A stretch of 64,000 nt of DNA from Sphingobium sp. MI1205 (GTDB lineage: Bacteria > Pseudomonadota > Alphaproteobacteria > Sphingomonadales > Sphingomonadaceae), in NCBI RefSeq assembly GCF_001563285.1, contig NZ_CP005188.1, positions 501,501 through 565,500 on the forward strand. Direction: 5' to 3'. The first letter of the stretch is position 1, and each line of letters opens with the position of its first letter. The notes beneath the pieces are model-generated. The model did no database searches. It was not told the DNA's origin and saw only the letters and a list, made by a program, of their open reading frames with translations. Positions 1-8,708 of this stretch are shown here, piece after piece. The position numbers and the translations under genes are program-made.

Positions 1-29
1 ACCCCGCAAAATTCGTAAGGACGCCCTGC

Positions 30-1466
30 TCAAGCTGAGGCTGGCACGCACAGAGCGCGGGCACCATGCTCCAGCACGTCCTCGGACGCGCATTCGCCCG
101 CGCGGCGACCGAACACGACCGCATTGGCGATGCTGATGCCGCCCGCCGAATAACGGTTGCCAATCACGCAACCCAGGGTTTCGCCACCTGCATATAGACC
201 GGGAATGACCCGGCCATCGGCATCGAGAACACGTGCGCGATTATCGATGTCGAGCCCGGCGGCGGTAAGGCCGATCATCGAGGCGCGCACTTCTACCGCG
301 TAGAAGGGCGGCACGCGGATCGCATGATGTCCACTGTTCTTGTTGAACTGCGCGTCGCGACCCTGGTCGAAATCGGCATTGTAGCGACGCACTTGCTCGG
401 CGAGCGCCGCCGGCTTGATCCCCGCTTGCCGGGCGAGCTCTTCGATCGTGTCGGCCTGCTTGACGACGCCTCTGGCGACTTCCTCGCGGATTGATTTCTG
501 ATGCCAGCTCGGCACGCTCATTCGCTGCTTGAGCGGGTCGAGATAGTCGAGATCGTCACTGACTTCCTTGAGCGTCGTCTCATCGAAGATCGCATAGCTT
601 TTCGAGCCGGTCTGGGCATTGATCAAATAGCCCGAGACGCTGAACGGCGAGGTTTCCGCCATAAAGCGGCGCCCCTCAACATTCACCAGCATGATCCAGG
701 GCGGCAACACGCCTTCCACGTTATGTTTGAAGCCTGCGGTGGGCAGCGGCAGTCCGGTGTCGTGGCCGGTGATCGCCGCGCCGATCCGTTCCGCCATGAG
801 TATGCCGTCGCCCAGGATGTACGGCGCGGGCTCGTGAACCGCCCAGGTCTTGTCGCCATGCTGCGCGACGCTCGGATAGAGCCGCGCCCGCATTTCCTTG
901 TTGTTGCCGAAACCGCCTGTCGTCACGATCACCGCGTCGCCGCGAAATTCGTTGTCCGCCGCGCGTGCGCCCACCACGCGGTCGTTCTCTACGATGAGCC
1001 CGTCGACGCGCGTATTGAGCCGCACGACGACATCGGTCTCGCGGACGCGATCTGCCAGCACCGCGGCGATGCTGCCGCCTTCCCCGCTGCAGCTATGACC
1101 GCGCGCGACCCGGTTGCGTCCGCCGCCGACGAGATGGTCGTCGGGAAAGGAGACCCCTTTCGCGATCAGAAAGTCCAACCCATCGGCGGCGCGATCGCAG
1201 AGCAGGCGGATGATCTCAGGGCGCAGTGCCCATTGGTTGAGCGTCATGATGTATTCGTACATCGCATCCGGTGTATCCGTGGTAATCCCGTTTGCCCGCT
1301 GGATCGCGGTACCCGCCGCGTAATAGACGCCCGACGACAAGGCGGTCGATCCGCCGAGCTTGTCGTCGGCCTCCAGCAGCACGCAGGACAGCCCGCGCGC
1401 GTTCGCTTCAAGCGCCGCGCACATGCCGGCGCCGCCGCCGCCGATGATCACGATATTCGTTTGCAC
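30..1466 (-). CDS. FAD-dependent oxidoreductase, fumarate reductase/KstD-like flavoprotein
   Basis: Soluble flavoprotein of the FAD_binding_2 superfamily (fumarate reductase, 3-ketosteroid dehydrogenase and relatives), 478 residues, a normal length. The N-terminus carries the dinucleotide-binding loop IVIIGGGGAGMCAA and an acidic residue at the end of the second strand (LLEADDKLGGS). The C-terminus has the typical FAD-capping segment PGLYAGGETLGCVIGNRYSA. The start is GTG, placed by a GGAG nine bases upstream. It is divergent from a LysR regulator, which probably controls it. The substrate is unknown; a role in redox catabolism of a ketone or enoate is inference only. No heme or Fe-S partner lies next to it in the window. 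Confidence 0.85.
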   Translation of the reverse strand: MQTNIVIIGGGGAGMCAALEANARGLSCVLLEADDKLGGSTALSSGVYYAAGTAIQRANGITTDTPDAMYEYIMTLNQWALRPEIIRLLCDRAADGLDFLIAKGVSFPDDHLVGGGRNRVARGHSCSGEGGSIAAVLADRVRETDVVVRLNTRVDGLIVENDRVVGARAADNEFRGDAVIVTTGGFGNNKEMRARLYPSVAQHGDKTWAVHEPAPYILGDGILMAERIGAAITGHDTGLPLPTAGFKHNVEGVLPPWIMLVNVEGRRFMAETSPFSVSGYLINAQTGSKSYAIFDETTLKEVSDDLDYLDPLKQRMSVPSWHQKSIREEVARGVVKQADTIEELARQAGIKPAALAEQVRRYNADFDQGRDAQFNKNSGHHAIRVPPFYAVEVRASMIGLTAAGLDIDNRARVLDADGRVIPGLYAGGETLGCVIGNRYSAGGISIANAVVFGRRAGECASEDVLEHGARALCVPASA

Positions 1467-1683
1467 GCGCTTAACTCCGGAAAAGGAAAAACATGTAGCC
1501 GCTGCATCAGTCGGCTCGTGATTGCATAGGTCTCACCCGCTAGCGCCGGCACTTGCCATCAGCGAGCGGGATCACCTTCTCCTCAGCGGCCGAGGCGGTC
1601 CGGGTGCGATCCCGCACGCGATGTCGCCGTTGTCCATAACGATGAGAATAACGGATGCGCGGGCGGTCGTCGTGATCAAAAAA

Positions 1684-1700
1684 GTGAAATGACCGTTCAC
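1684..1700. promoter_or_regulatory. Candidate LysR operator
   Basis: A 17-bp dyad, GTGAA-N7-TTCAC, lies 30 bp before the LysR start in the divergent intergenic region with the flavoprotein gene. LysR proteins usually autoregulate and control the divergent neighbour through such dyads. The arms are perfect but short, so this is a suggestion only. Confidence 0.4.
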
Positions 1701-1729
1701 ATTTTCAGGCATATGGTAGGCTGTGCAGC

Positions 1730-2638
1730 ATGAGCATGTTCCGCGCGATAGCCACCTTCCTCAAAGTCGTCGAAGCGAACAGCTTCACGGTTGCCGCGCG
1801 CAAGCTTGGGCTTTCCCGCTCCGCGGTCACTGCCCATGTTGCCGGCCTCGAGGTGGAGCTGGGCATGCAATTGCTGAAGCGCAGCGGCCGCGCGATGGTG
1901 CCGACAGAGGCCGGCCAGCTACTGATCGAGCAAGCTGCGCCGCTCGTCAGCCAGTTGGAAGGCGTCGTCGATGAGGTCAGGCAGGCGAGTGGAGCGTTGT
2001 CGGGACCGATTCGGATTGGGGTGCCGCCCGTCTATGCTGCAGACGTGCTGGTCCCGGTGGCCGTCGCCTTCATCGAAAGCCACCCCGATATCCGGATTAC
2101 GCTTATCCACGATGACGGCCTGAGCAACCTCGCGGCGGCAGGCCTCGACGTCTCCATCCGCATCTCGCAGAAGCTCGAAAGCACCAGCGAATTCAGGATC
2201 CTGATCGACCGCGTCCCGCAGCGAATTGTCGCCTCGCCGAAATATCTGGCGGCGCGCGGATGTCCGGAGACGCCTGCCGATCTGAAAAGCCACAACTGCC
2301 TGACGCCTCCATCCTCCGGCAAGCGCTATCCGTGGCTGTTCGAGGGACCGAATGGTCAGAGCAGCGTGACCGTCAGCGGAACGATGTGCGCGAACATGGC
2401 GGAGGTCACGCGATCCGCGGCGCTGCTCGGGCACGGGATAATTATCCAGCCCGCTTATCTGCTCGACGATCTGATCGAAAGCGGCCGGTTCGTGAGCCTG
2501 CTGCCCGACTACAAGCCGGTCCCGTTTACCGTGCATGCGCTTTTCAATGCCGCGCCCCGCCTGCTACCGTCGCGCATCCGAGCATTCCTGAACTTCCTCA
2601 AGCATCGAGCCAGCACGCATCCGCTGGTACAGGAGTAG
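1730..2638 (+). CDS. LysR-family transcriptional regulator
   Basis: Typical full-length LysR regulator (302 residues). The N-terminal winged helix-turn-helix covers about residues 1-60 (MSMFRAIATFLKVVEANSFT onward, then LGLSRSAVTAHVAGLE). It is followed by a linker helix and a LysR substrate-binding domain from about residue 90 (GPIRIGVPPVYAADVLVPV). It is transcribed away from the flavoprotein gene across a 263-bp spacer that holds a dyad. It most likely autoregulates and switches the flavoprotein gene in response to a small-molecule inducer that cannot be named from the sequence. Confidence 0.92.
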   Translation: MSMFRAIATFLKVVEANSFTVAARKLGLSRSAVTAHVAGLEVELGMQLLKRSGRAMVPTEAGQLLIEQAAPLVSQLEGVVDEVRQASGALSGPIRIGVPPVYAADVLVPVAVAFIESHPDIRITLIHDDGLSNLAAAGLDVSIRISQKLESTSEFRILIDRVPQRIVASPKYLAARGCPETPADLKSHNCLTPPSSGKRYPWLFEGPNGQSSVTVSGTMCANMAEVTRSAALLGHGIIIQPAYLLDDLIESGRFVSLLPDYKPVPFTVHALFNAAPRLLPSRIRAFLNFLKHRASTHPLVQE

Positions 2639-3067
2639 GGTCGCTGTAAGCCTGCCAAGCGATGTCGCGCAAGGACCGATGCCGTCAACTGACCGGGCAA
2701 GAGCCACGTATACCGCCTGACAGACTCGCTCAATGCGGGCGCCTGCTATTGTCAGAGTGGGACGTTCGCATGACATATGCGACCGTCGTAATCTGGTCGG
2801 CAGGCGACGAGCCGAACGGCAACTATCGCCATATCCCAACTCAGGATCGGACATTGGCCTACCGGTCAAGGCTGGCTTTGAGGGTGTCGGTGTGAACCGA
2901 CGAGCAGCAATGCGCCACTTTTTGCCGTTCGACAGCGATTCCGCCGTGCCTGAAAGCGGACGTGAGTTGTGGGGTACTGAATGGCAACGTTTTTGGATCG
3001 TACGTAACGACGCTCTGAACGCCGATGCTGAACCCGCGGACTAACTCTGCCTTCACCAAGTCCGGCT
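2639..3067. other. Intergenic stretch without recognisable gene
   Basis: 429 bases between the LysR gene and the DUF305 gene, which converge. Several short frames are open on both strands but none has a recognisable family motif together with a convincing ribosome site. I see no tRNA, repeat or terminator with a T tract. It may hold decayed insertion DNA. Confidence 0.5.
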
Positions 3068-3652
3068 TTACGACACGGGCTGCAGCGTATCGATCCCGGT
3101 ACTTTTGTCGGTTTCCGGTTCAGGTGGTGCCTTCTTCAAGTCGCGGTAGGAAGGCAGGTCGGGAGCGTTTGCAGGTGTCGGCGTGGCTTCAAGCCGGGCG
3201 ATCATCCGCTTCATCTGAGTGATCTCGCGCACCTGCGCATCAAGGATGCCGTCGGCGAGCTTGCGGACCTCGGGGTCCTTGATGTGCGCCCGCTCGCTGG
3301 TCATGATCGCGATCGAATGGTGCGGGATCATGGCCTTCATGTAGGATATGTCGTCGATCGTTTCCTGGCTGCGGACCAGCCAGAGCGCGATGGCGAATAA
3401 CACCGCGCTGCCGATGAGTATGCCGGTCTTGACCCGCACGTTGGGATACATGCTCCACATGAAGACGAGCATGATCACGGCCATCGCCGCGCCCATGACC
3501 ACGGCCATCCAGGTTCGCGTCTGACTGAACTCAACGTGGCTCAATGCATAGGTGTTGAGGTACATGAGGCCGAACATCACGACTGTTGAAGTCGCAATCA
3601 TCGCGGCAAACCGGCCGAAGCCCATTTTCATGCCGCCCTGCTGATCGTCCAT
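3068..3652 (-). CDS. DUF305 membrane protein of the copper cassette
   Basis: Inner-membrane protein with three predicted membrane helices in the first ~110 residues (around MIATSTVVMFGLMYL, AAMAVIMLVFMWSMY and IGSAVLFAIALWL). A C-terminal DUF305 helical domain carries the family hallmark MIPHHSIAIMTSERAH. DUF305 proteins are often found with copper or other metal resistance genes, and the paired histidines and methionines suggest metal binding. I chose the ATG at 3652 because AAAGGA lies 6-7 bases before it; a GTG 15 bases further upstream is possible. It is third in the order copA-cueR-DUF305 on one strand, probably one operon about 95 bases behind cueR. Confidence 0.85.
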   Translation of the reverse strand: MDDQQGGMKMGFGRFAAMIATSTVVMFGLMYLNTYALSHVEFSQTRTWMAVVMGAAMAVIMLVFMWSMYPNVRVKTGILIGSAVLFAIALWLVRSQETIDDISYMKAMIPHHSIAIMTSERAHIKDPEVRKLADGILDAQVREITQMKRMIARLEATPTPANAPDLPSYRDLKKAPPEPETDKSTGIDTLQPVS

Positions 3653-3747
3653 CGCCGGTCCTTTCACATTGTTGCAGACACAACGATAGAACCCGACTGG
3701 CAGCGGTGAGTTTCAGGCGGACAGAGCAGGAACACCTGCCTTGGCTT

Positions 3748-4134
3748 TCAATCCTCAAGCCTGTCGAGGATCGGACAGTCGGGTCGTTCACCGCCCGCGC
3801 AGTCTTTGGCGAGATCAAGCAAGGTCCTGCGCATGTCTTCCAGCGCGCGAGCCTTGCGTCCCAGTTCCTCCGCGCGGGCCATGGCCAGCGCCTTGACCTC
3901 GCCGCTGGCGCGGTTGCGGTCGGACCACAACGCCAATAGCGAACCGATCCCCTCGATGCCGAAACCGAGATCGCGGGCGTTGGCGATGAAGTGCAACCGG
4001 TGGACGTCGGCATCGCTGTAATCGCGGTAGCCGCTGTCCCGCCGCGCGGCCGGCGGGATCAGGCCGATCTGCTCGTAATGGCGGATCATGCGTTCCGACA
4101 CGCCACTGACGCGCGCTGCGGCACCGATGTTCAT
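3748..4134 (-). CDS. cueR: CueR-like MerR-family copper-responsive regulator
   Basis: 128-residue MerR-family activator. The N-terminal winged helix-turn-helix ([20 protein letters not shown]) is followed by a long dimerisation helix and a C-terminal metal loop, [10 protein letters not shown]. The two cysteines fall at residues 112 and 120, the same numbers and spacing as the Cu(I)-binding pair of E. coli CueR. Its start overlaps the copA stop by ATGA, so it is translationally coupled to the pump. It should bind the elongated-spacer promoter before copA and activate the operon when cytoplasmic Cu(I), Ag(I) or Au(I) rises. A Cu/Ag-type sensor is strongly favoured by the two-cysteine loop. Confidence 0.92.
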   Translation of the reverse strand: MNIGAAARVSGVSERMIRHYEQIGLIPPAARRDSGYRDYSDADVHRLHFIANARDLGFGIEGIGSLLALWSDRNRASGEVKALAMARAEELGRKARALEDMRRTLLDLAKDCAGGERPDCPILDRLED

Positions 4135-6461
4135 AGCGCCTGCCGGTTCAACCGCAGGGCATTGGTGACGACACTGACTGAGGACAGAGCCATCGCGGCG
4201 GCGGCGATCATCGGCGAGAGCAGGATGCCAAACAGTGGATACAGCAGGCCTGCCGCAACCGGCACGCCGGCGGCGTTGTAGATGAAGGCGAACAGCAGGT
4301 TCTGGCGGATGTTCGACATGGTCGCCTGGCTCAAGCGCCGGGCACGCACGATGCCGGTCAGGTCGCCTTTGAGCAGGGTCACGCCTGCGCTTTCTATAGC
4401 GACGTCGGTGCCCGAGCCCATGGCGATGCCAACGTCCGCAGCGGCAAGCGCAGGCGCATCGTTCACGCCATCGCCCGCCATCGCGACGACGCGGCCTTCA
4501 GCCTTGAGCCGCGCGACGACGGCACTTTTCTGGTCGGGCAGGACATCGGCCTCGACCTCGTCGATGCCCAGCCTGCGGGCGACCGCCTCCGCGGTCGTGC
4601 GGTTGTCGCCGGTCAGCATGACGACACGGATGCCTTCACGGCGTAGGCCGTCGAGTGCTTCGGGGGTGGTCGGCTTGACCGGATCGGCGATAGCGATGGC
4701 GCCGCCGGCCTGCCCGTCGATCCCGACGAAGATGACGGTCGCGCCTTCGCGTCGCAGGTCATCGGCAGCCGATGAAAGCTCCGCCGTGTCGATGCCTTGT
4801 TCCGTCAGGAACCCGGCGATGCCGAGCACGATTTTCTTCCCCTCGACGATGCCCAAAGCGCCGCGGCCAGTGGGCGAGTCAAACTCGCTCACGGCAGAAA
4901 GTGCAACGTTGTGGGCCTTGGCGGCCTCAACGATCGCGAGCGCCAGGGGGTGCTCCGAGAACCGCTCGACGGCCGCAGCCAGGCGAAGAATATCTTCATC
5001 GATGAACCCTGCTGCCGGCATGATCGCGGTGACTGCCGGATGACCCTGGGTCAGCGTCCCGGTCTTGTCGACGACGAGCGTGTCGACCTTTTCCATGTGC
5101 TCGAGCGCCTCGGCGTTCTTGATCAGCACGCCGAGCCCGGCGCCGCGTCCGACGCCCACCATGATCGACATCGGCGTAGCAAGCCCGAGCGCGCAAGGGC
5201 AGGCGATGATCAGCACTGCGACCGCCGCGACGAGACCATAGGCGAAGCGTGGCTCAGGCCCCCAGATACTCCATCCAGCGAAGGCGAGCACGGCAATGGC
5301 GATTACCACCGGGACGAACCAGCCCGAGACCTGATCAGCCATGCGCTGGATTGGCGCGCGCGAACGCTGCGCCTCGGCGACCATCTGGACAATGCGAGCG
5401 AGCATCGTGTCGCGCCCGACCCTGGTTGCAGTGATGACGAGCGCGCCGGTCTGGTTGAGCGTGCCGCCGATCACGACGTCGCCCTTGGCCTTGGCGACGG
5501 GCATGGACTCGCCCGTGACCATCGACTCGTCGAGCGAGGACCGCCCGTCCTCGACGCTGCCATCGACCGGCACCTTCTCGCCCGGGCGTACGCGCAGCCG
5601 GTCGCCGACGTTCACGGTTTCGAGGCTCACCTCTTCCTCGGTGCCATCGGCCAGCAGACGGCGCGCCGTCCTGGGGGCGAGGCCGAGCAGCGCCTTGATC
5701 GCGCCCGAGGTCCGTTCGCGGGCGCGCAATTCGAGGACCTGGCCGAGCAGCACCAGCACGGTGATGACCGCCGCGGCCTCGAAATAGACCGCGACGCTGC
5801 CATCGGCATTGCGGAAGGCGGGCGGGAACAGCTCAGGCGCCAGAGCGGCCACCATGCTGTAGGTCCAAGCCACGCCGGTGCCCATTGCGATCAGCGTGAA
5901 CATGTTGAGGTGGCGGGACTTTAGTGAAGCCCACCCCCGCTCGAAGAATGGCCAGCCCGCCCAAAGCACGACCGGCGTCGCCAAGGCCAGCTGGATCCAA
6001 GTCGATAGCCGCGTCGGGACGAGGTGGTGGATCGCCGGGAACAGGTGTCCGCCCATTTCAAGCAGGAACACCGGCAGCGCGAGCACGAGGCCGATCCAGA
6101 ACCGCCGCGTCATGTCGGTAAGTTCGGGACTTGGCTCGTGATTGAGCGATATCTTCTCCGGCTCCAGCGCCATCCCGCAGATCGGGCAAGCGCCCGGATG
6201 ATCCTGCCGGACTTCGGGGTGCATCGGGCAGGTCCAGATCGTCGCTTCCGGAGCATCGACGGGGGCGGCGGACTTCAGATAAGGTTCGGGATCGGCCACG
6301 AACTTCGTCCGGCACTTGCCGCTGCAGAAGTGCCACTCATGGCCCGAAGGCATTGCGTGATGCAGGGTCTTCTCCGGGTCGACGATCATCCCGCAAACGG
6401 GATCATTGACTTGTGCCGGGCCAGCCTCGCCATGCTGATGCTTGTGCTCGCAATGCGCCAT
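4131..6461 (-). CDS. copA: Copper-translocating P1B-type ATPase
   Basis: 776-residue inner-membrane pump exporting Cu(I)/Ag(I) at the cost of ATP. In order: His/Cys-rich start (HCEHKHQH), a YHS-like domain (about 18-64, [12 protein letters not shown] and FCSGKC), a heavy-metal-binding domain (about 75-101, TCPMHPEV and [10 protein letters not shown]), membrane helices, the actuator loop with TGES near 317, the transport motif CPC at 421-423, the phosphorylation motif DKTGTLT near 465, and the ATP-binding hinge [10 protein letters not shown]. There is no classical GMTCxxC HMA domain; the YHS and CPMHP modules replace it. It heads the copA-cueR-DUF305 operon and has a MerR-type promoter upstream. 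Confidence 0.95.
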   Translation of the reverse strand: MAHCEHKHQHGEAGPAQVNDPVCGMIVDPEKTLHHAMPSGHEWHFCSGKCRTKFVADPEPYLKSAAPVDAPEATIWTCPMHPEVRQDHPGACPICGMALEPEKISLNHEPSPELTDMTRRFWIGLVLALPVFLLEMGGHLFPAIHHLVPTRLSTWIQLALATPVVLWAGWPFFERGWASLKSRHLNMFTLIAMGTGVAWTYSMVAALAPELFPPAFRNADGSVAVYFEAAAVITVLVLLGQVLELRARERTSGAIKALLGLAPRTARRLLADGTEEEVSLETVNVGDRLRVRPGEKVPVDGSVEDGRSSLDESMVTGESMPVAKAKGDVVIGGTLNQTGALVITATRVGRDTMLARIVQMVAEAQRSRAPIQRMADQVSGWFVPVVIAIAVLAFAGWSIWGPEPRFAYGLVAAVAVLIIACPCALGLATPMSIMVGVGRGAGLGVLIKNAEALEHMEKVDTLVVDKTGTLTQGHPAVTAIMPAAGFIDEDILRLAAAVERFSEHPLALAIVEAAKAHNVALSAVSEFDSPTGRGALGIVEGKKIVLGIAGFLTEQGIDTAELSSAADDLRREGATVIFVGIDGQAGGAIAIADPVKPTTPEALDGLRREGIRVVMLTGDNRTTAEAVARRLGIDEVEADVLPDQKSAVVARLKAEGRVVAMAGDGVNDAPALAAADVGIAMGSGTDVAIESAGVTLLKGDLTGIVRARRLSQATMSNIRQNLLFAFIYNAAGVPVAAGLLYPLFGILLSPMIAAAAMALSSVSVVTNALRLNRQAL

Positions 6462-6491
6462 GATTCACCTGTTTCCTCTATGACACTCCCG

Positions 6492-6522
6492 TCTGTGGAC
6501 CTTAACACTATGTCAGGCTCAA
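6492..6522 (-). promoter_or_regulatory. Candidate CueR-controlled promoter of copA
   Basis: On the minus strand the layout is TTG-AGCCTGA-CATAGTG-TTAAGGT-CCACAGA. This is the same geometry as E. coli PcopA (TTG, 7-bp arm, 7-bp centre, 7-bp arm, then the -10 region). The arms match at four of seven positions, and one arm (ACCTTAA on the other strand) is close to the CueR half-site ACCTTCC. The -10 is weak. It lies about 30-60 bases before the copA start. Confidence 0.5.
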
Positions 6523-6572
6523 GCGGATTCTCGTGCTCCAAAGCGGTGCTACAAAAATGCGATTGATGACGC

Positions 6573-6770
6573 ATGTGCGACGGTCGAGTGGTGGCGGATT
6601 TCGAAGTCCGGCTTGTCGTGCCTGCTGACCGCCGGGAGAAGATCGGCAAATCCGATCTGACGCGACGCCTTGGCCGCATTTCGAAGTCAGATGCGAACCG
6701 GCTTGCCGCTCCCGTCATTGGACGGTTCCGTGGCTTGATCGATGCGGCACGATCTGGCTTGCCGGTCGGA
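6573..6770 (+). pseudogene. Remnant of tyrosine recombinase (phage-type integrase) N-terminus
   Basis: The frame opening at 6573 contains VRLVVPADRREKIGKSDLTR and RLGRISKSDANRLAAPVI followed by RFRGLIDAAR. This resembles the N-terminal arm of sphingomonad integrases (pattern: VRLxVPADL, IGRKExRKSLGT, A..RRA..V...F...I..AR). The similarity fades after about residue 65, and no core-binding or catalytic domain (R...HxxR...Y) follows, because the GH16 gene starts arriving from the other strand at 6950. I read it as a truncated integrase left after an island rearrangement. The family assignment is from memory of the pattern, so confidence is moderate. Confidence 0.5.
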
Positions 6771-6949
6771 CTGGATTGTCAGTCGAACGCTGCCTCCGGT
6801 TTTCACCGGATGTCGGATGGAGGCGAACAAGGGGCAGCGATGCGCGCGTCGATCAAGCCCCCTCGGCCCAAGGCGATGTTCATGGATTTGTATGAAGGGC
6901 GGTTCAAACCGTCAGTCGGCCTTCCGATCGATGACCGCCCCTAATCCCT

Positions 6950-8407
6950 TCAATCGGAATAGATCTTGATGTCCTTGACGATCATGTCACCCGAGCCATC
7001 GGCATAATCGCCGCTCGTCTTTACCGCGACATTCATGATCGGATACCAACGAAAGCCGGCGAAGGGATTGACCGCCTGATAAGTCTCTTTGCCGTCAATG
7101 AACCAGGTTATGTAATCGGGCTGGATATCCACGGCAAAACTGTGGAACCCCTTCGTAAAGCCCCCGATGCCATAAACCTCGTCAGTGTTCATGAATATGC
7201 CCTGCTGGAAGGTCCGCGTGATATTGGCGCCACCGTGCAGAGTGTTGGCGGTATAGCGATCAAAATCCCACCAACTTTCAAAGCCGAAGCCCTCGTAAAT
7301 GTCGATTTCCGGCGGCCAGCCCGCTGTTGAGATGAGCCAGAATGCCGGCCATGAACCGCGCCGATCGGGCATTTGGGCGGTAAACTCATATTGGCCGTAT
7401 CCGATCTGGACCGGTTTGGTGTTGTGACCGCTCAGAACAACCGCGCCGTAGTCATAGGCAACCCCATCCCACTCCAGCGGCTGTTTCAGCTTCTGGCTAT
7501 GCATGACAAGCCCTTCGTCCGTGTAACGCAGGGGCGCCTCGATCCCCGCGTCACGGTACACCCAGCCATCGAGATAAATCCCGGTTTCCTGATTACCAGG
7601 CTGCGAGCGGCCGTTTGGCAGCTTGGTCGACCAGGCCTTGTCATGACCTGCGTCCGACCACTTCAAGGTCTCCCGGCTCATCCGCCATTGCAGCGTCCCG
7701 CTCGGTGTGAATGTTCGCGCTTCTCGCCCTGCCGTCTGTGCGGGCGTGGCCTCCTTCTGAAAATCGCACTGCACATGGGCCCGGTCGGTGCCCATTTTGC
7801 CGCCCCACGGCGCCTCGACAAACCTGACGATAAAATCAGCCTGCGGCACCCCGAGGATGATCGGCACCTCTACCGTTTTAGTGAGCGGATCGCCCGGACG
7901 GAAGATGACGGATTTGTAGATCGGCTGGTAGTTGACCCCAGCAACGCCTCTCACAAGGCCAGTGCCATCCTCCGTCATCACCCGCGCAATGACCGTGTTC
8001 GGCGTCGGCCGGTCAAGAGAGATCGGGACATAGGCGACGGTAGCACCTGGCTGATAGGTGGCTGGGCCAACCGACGCGATGGCCTGTTCCGGGTATCGGG
8101 TGCCATTGGCGAAGTTGAAGCCAGCAAAATCCCCTGCATCGGTCGATAAGGAGAAAGCTGCGGCGCTGGTGTCAGCGCTGGCAAGCTGCTGCGCGGACGC
8201 GCTGTCTATGGCAGAGCGCATGATTGCCAATGTGTCGAATTTATCATCCGAAGCCCGCCTGCCACCTGCTTGAGCCGGCGGCGGCGCTTCCTGGTCGGAA
8301 CGCTGAAAGCCTGCGTTTGAGGCAAAACCCCAAGCGCTGACACAAACCACAAAAAGACATGCGAACAGAGCGCCCGAAAGCGGGCGGGAGAACGATGATT
8401 TTTTCAT
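6950..8407 (-). CDS. Secreted glycoside hydrolase family 16 protein with Calx-beta-like domain
   Basis: 485 residues. A signal peptide (MKKSSFSRPLSGALFACLFV, ending near residue 30) is followed by a linker, a beta-sandwich segment of Calx-beta type at about 85-200 (YPEQAIASVGPATYQPGATV, FRPGDPLTKTVEVPI), and a GH16 domain from about 230. The catalytic motif EIDIYE places E367 and E372 as nucleophile and acid/base with D369 between them; this ExDxxE form is the beta-bulge type of laminarinases and agarases. WPAFWLIS just before it is also typical. It probably cleaves an extracellular beta-glucan or galactan. No sugar transporter or other polysaccharide gene lies beside it. Confidence 0.85.
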   Translation of the reverse strand: MKKSSFSRPLSGALFACLFVVCVSAWGFASNAGFQRSDQEAPPPAQAGGRRASDDKFDTLAIMRSAIDSASAQQLASADTSAAAFSLSTDAGDFAGFNFANGTRYPEQAIASVGPATYQPGATVAYVPISLDRPTPNTVIARVMTEDGTGLVRGVAGVNYQPIYKSVIFRPGDPLTKTVEVPIILGVPQADFIVRFVEAPWGGKMGTDRAHVQCDFQKEATPAQTAGREARTFTPSGTLQWRMSRETLKWSDAGHDKAWSTKLPNGRSQPGNQETGIYLDGWVYRDAGIEAPLRYTDEGLVMHSQKLKQPLEWDGVAYDYGAVVLSGHNTKPVQIGYGQYEFTAQMPDRRGSWPAFWLISTAGWPPEIDIYEGFGFESWWDFDRYTANTLHGGANITRTFQQGIFMNTDEVYGIGGFTKGFHSFAVDIQPDYITWFIDGKETYQAVNPFAGFRWYPIMNVAVKTSGDYADGSGDMIVKDIKIYSD

Positions 8408-8515
8408 GATGCGACCCCTGTTGTTTCTATGGCAGATTTACCGCTTCGCTGGTTTCTCCTTTCATGGGCAAAAGTGCCGCGGCCCCCGGCTAACCCGCAC
8501 CGAACGCGGCACAGC

Positions 8516-8532
8516 TATATCACTGTATATCA
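8516..8532. repeat. Short direct repeat before TonB receptor gene
   Basis: TATATCA occurs twice, at 8516-8522 and 8526-8532, exactly 10 bp (one helical turn) apart, in the 301-bp spacer between the GH16 gene and the TonB receptor gene. It is followed by a T-rich run. It could be a tandem regulator site or an AT-rich promoter part. Nothing else is recognisable in this spacer. Confidence 0.3.
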
Positions 8533-8708
8533 AACCTTTTTTGACGTAAGCGAAACGACTTTCAGCATCGCCTCAGCGGCTTCCGGGCACGATCCGCCGC
8601 GACCATGCTCCTCAGCGGCACCTGGTTTTGCCGGTCTCGCCCCAGTTGCGACTGACTTGCATTAGTATGGTTCTTCCGCTAGCGAGCGCCAAAAAAGGGG
8701 GTTCCTTC

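Noticed and set aside
2639..3067. Short open frames between the LysR and DUF305 genes
   Set aside because: They lack ribosome sites, family motifs and consistent codon bias.
4797..5924. Long open frame antisense to copA (375 codons)
   Set aside because: It mirrors the codon pattern of copA in a GC-rich genome, has no family motif or ribosome site, and the sense gene is certain.
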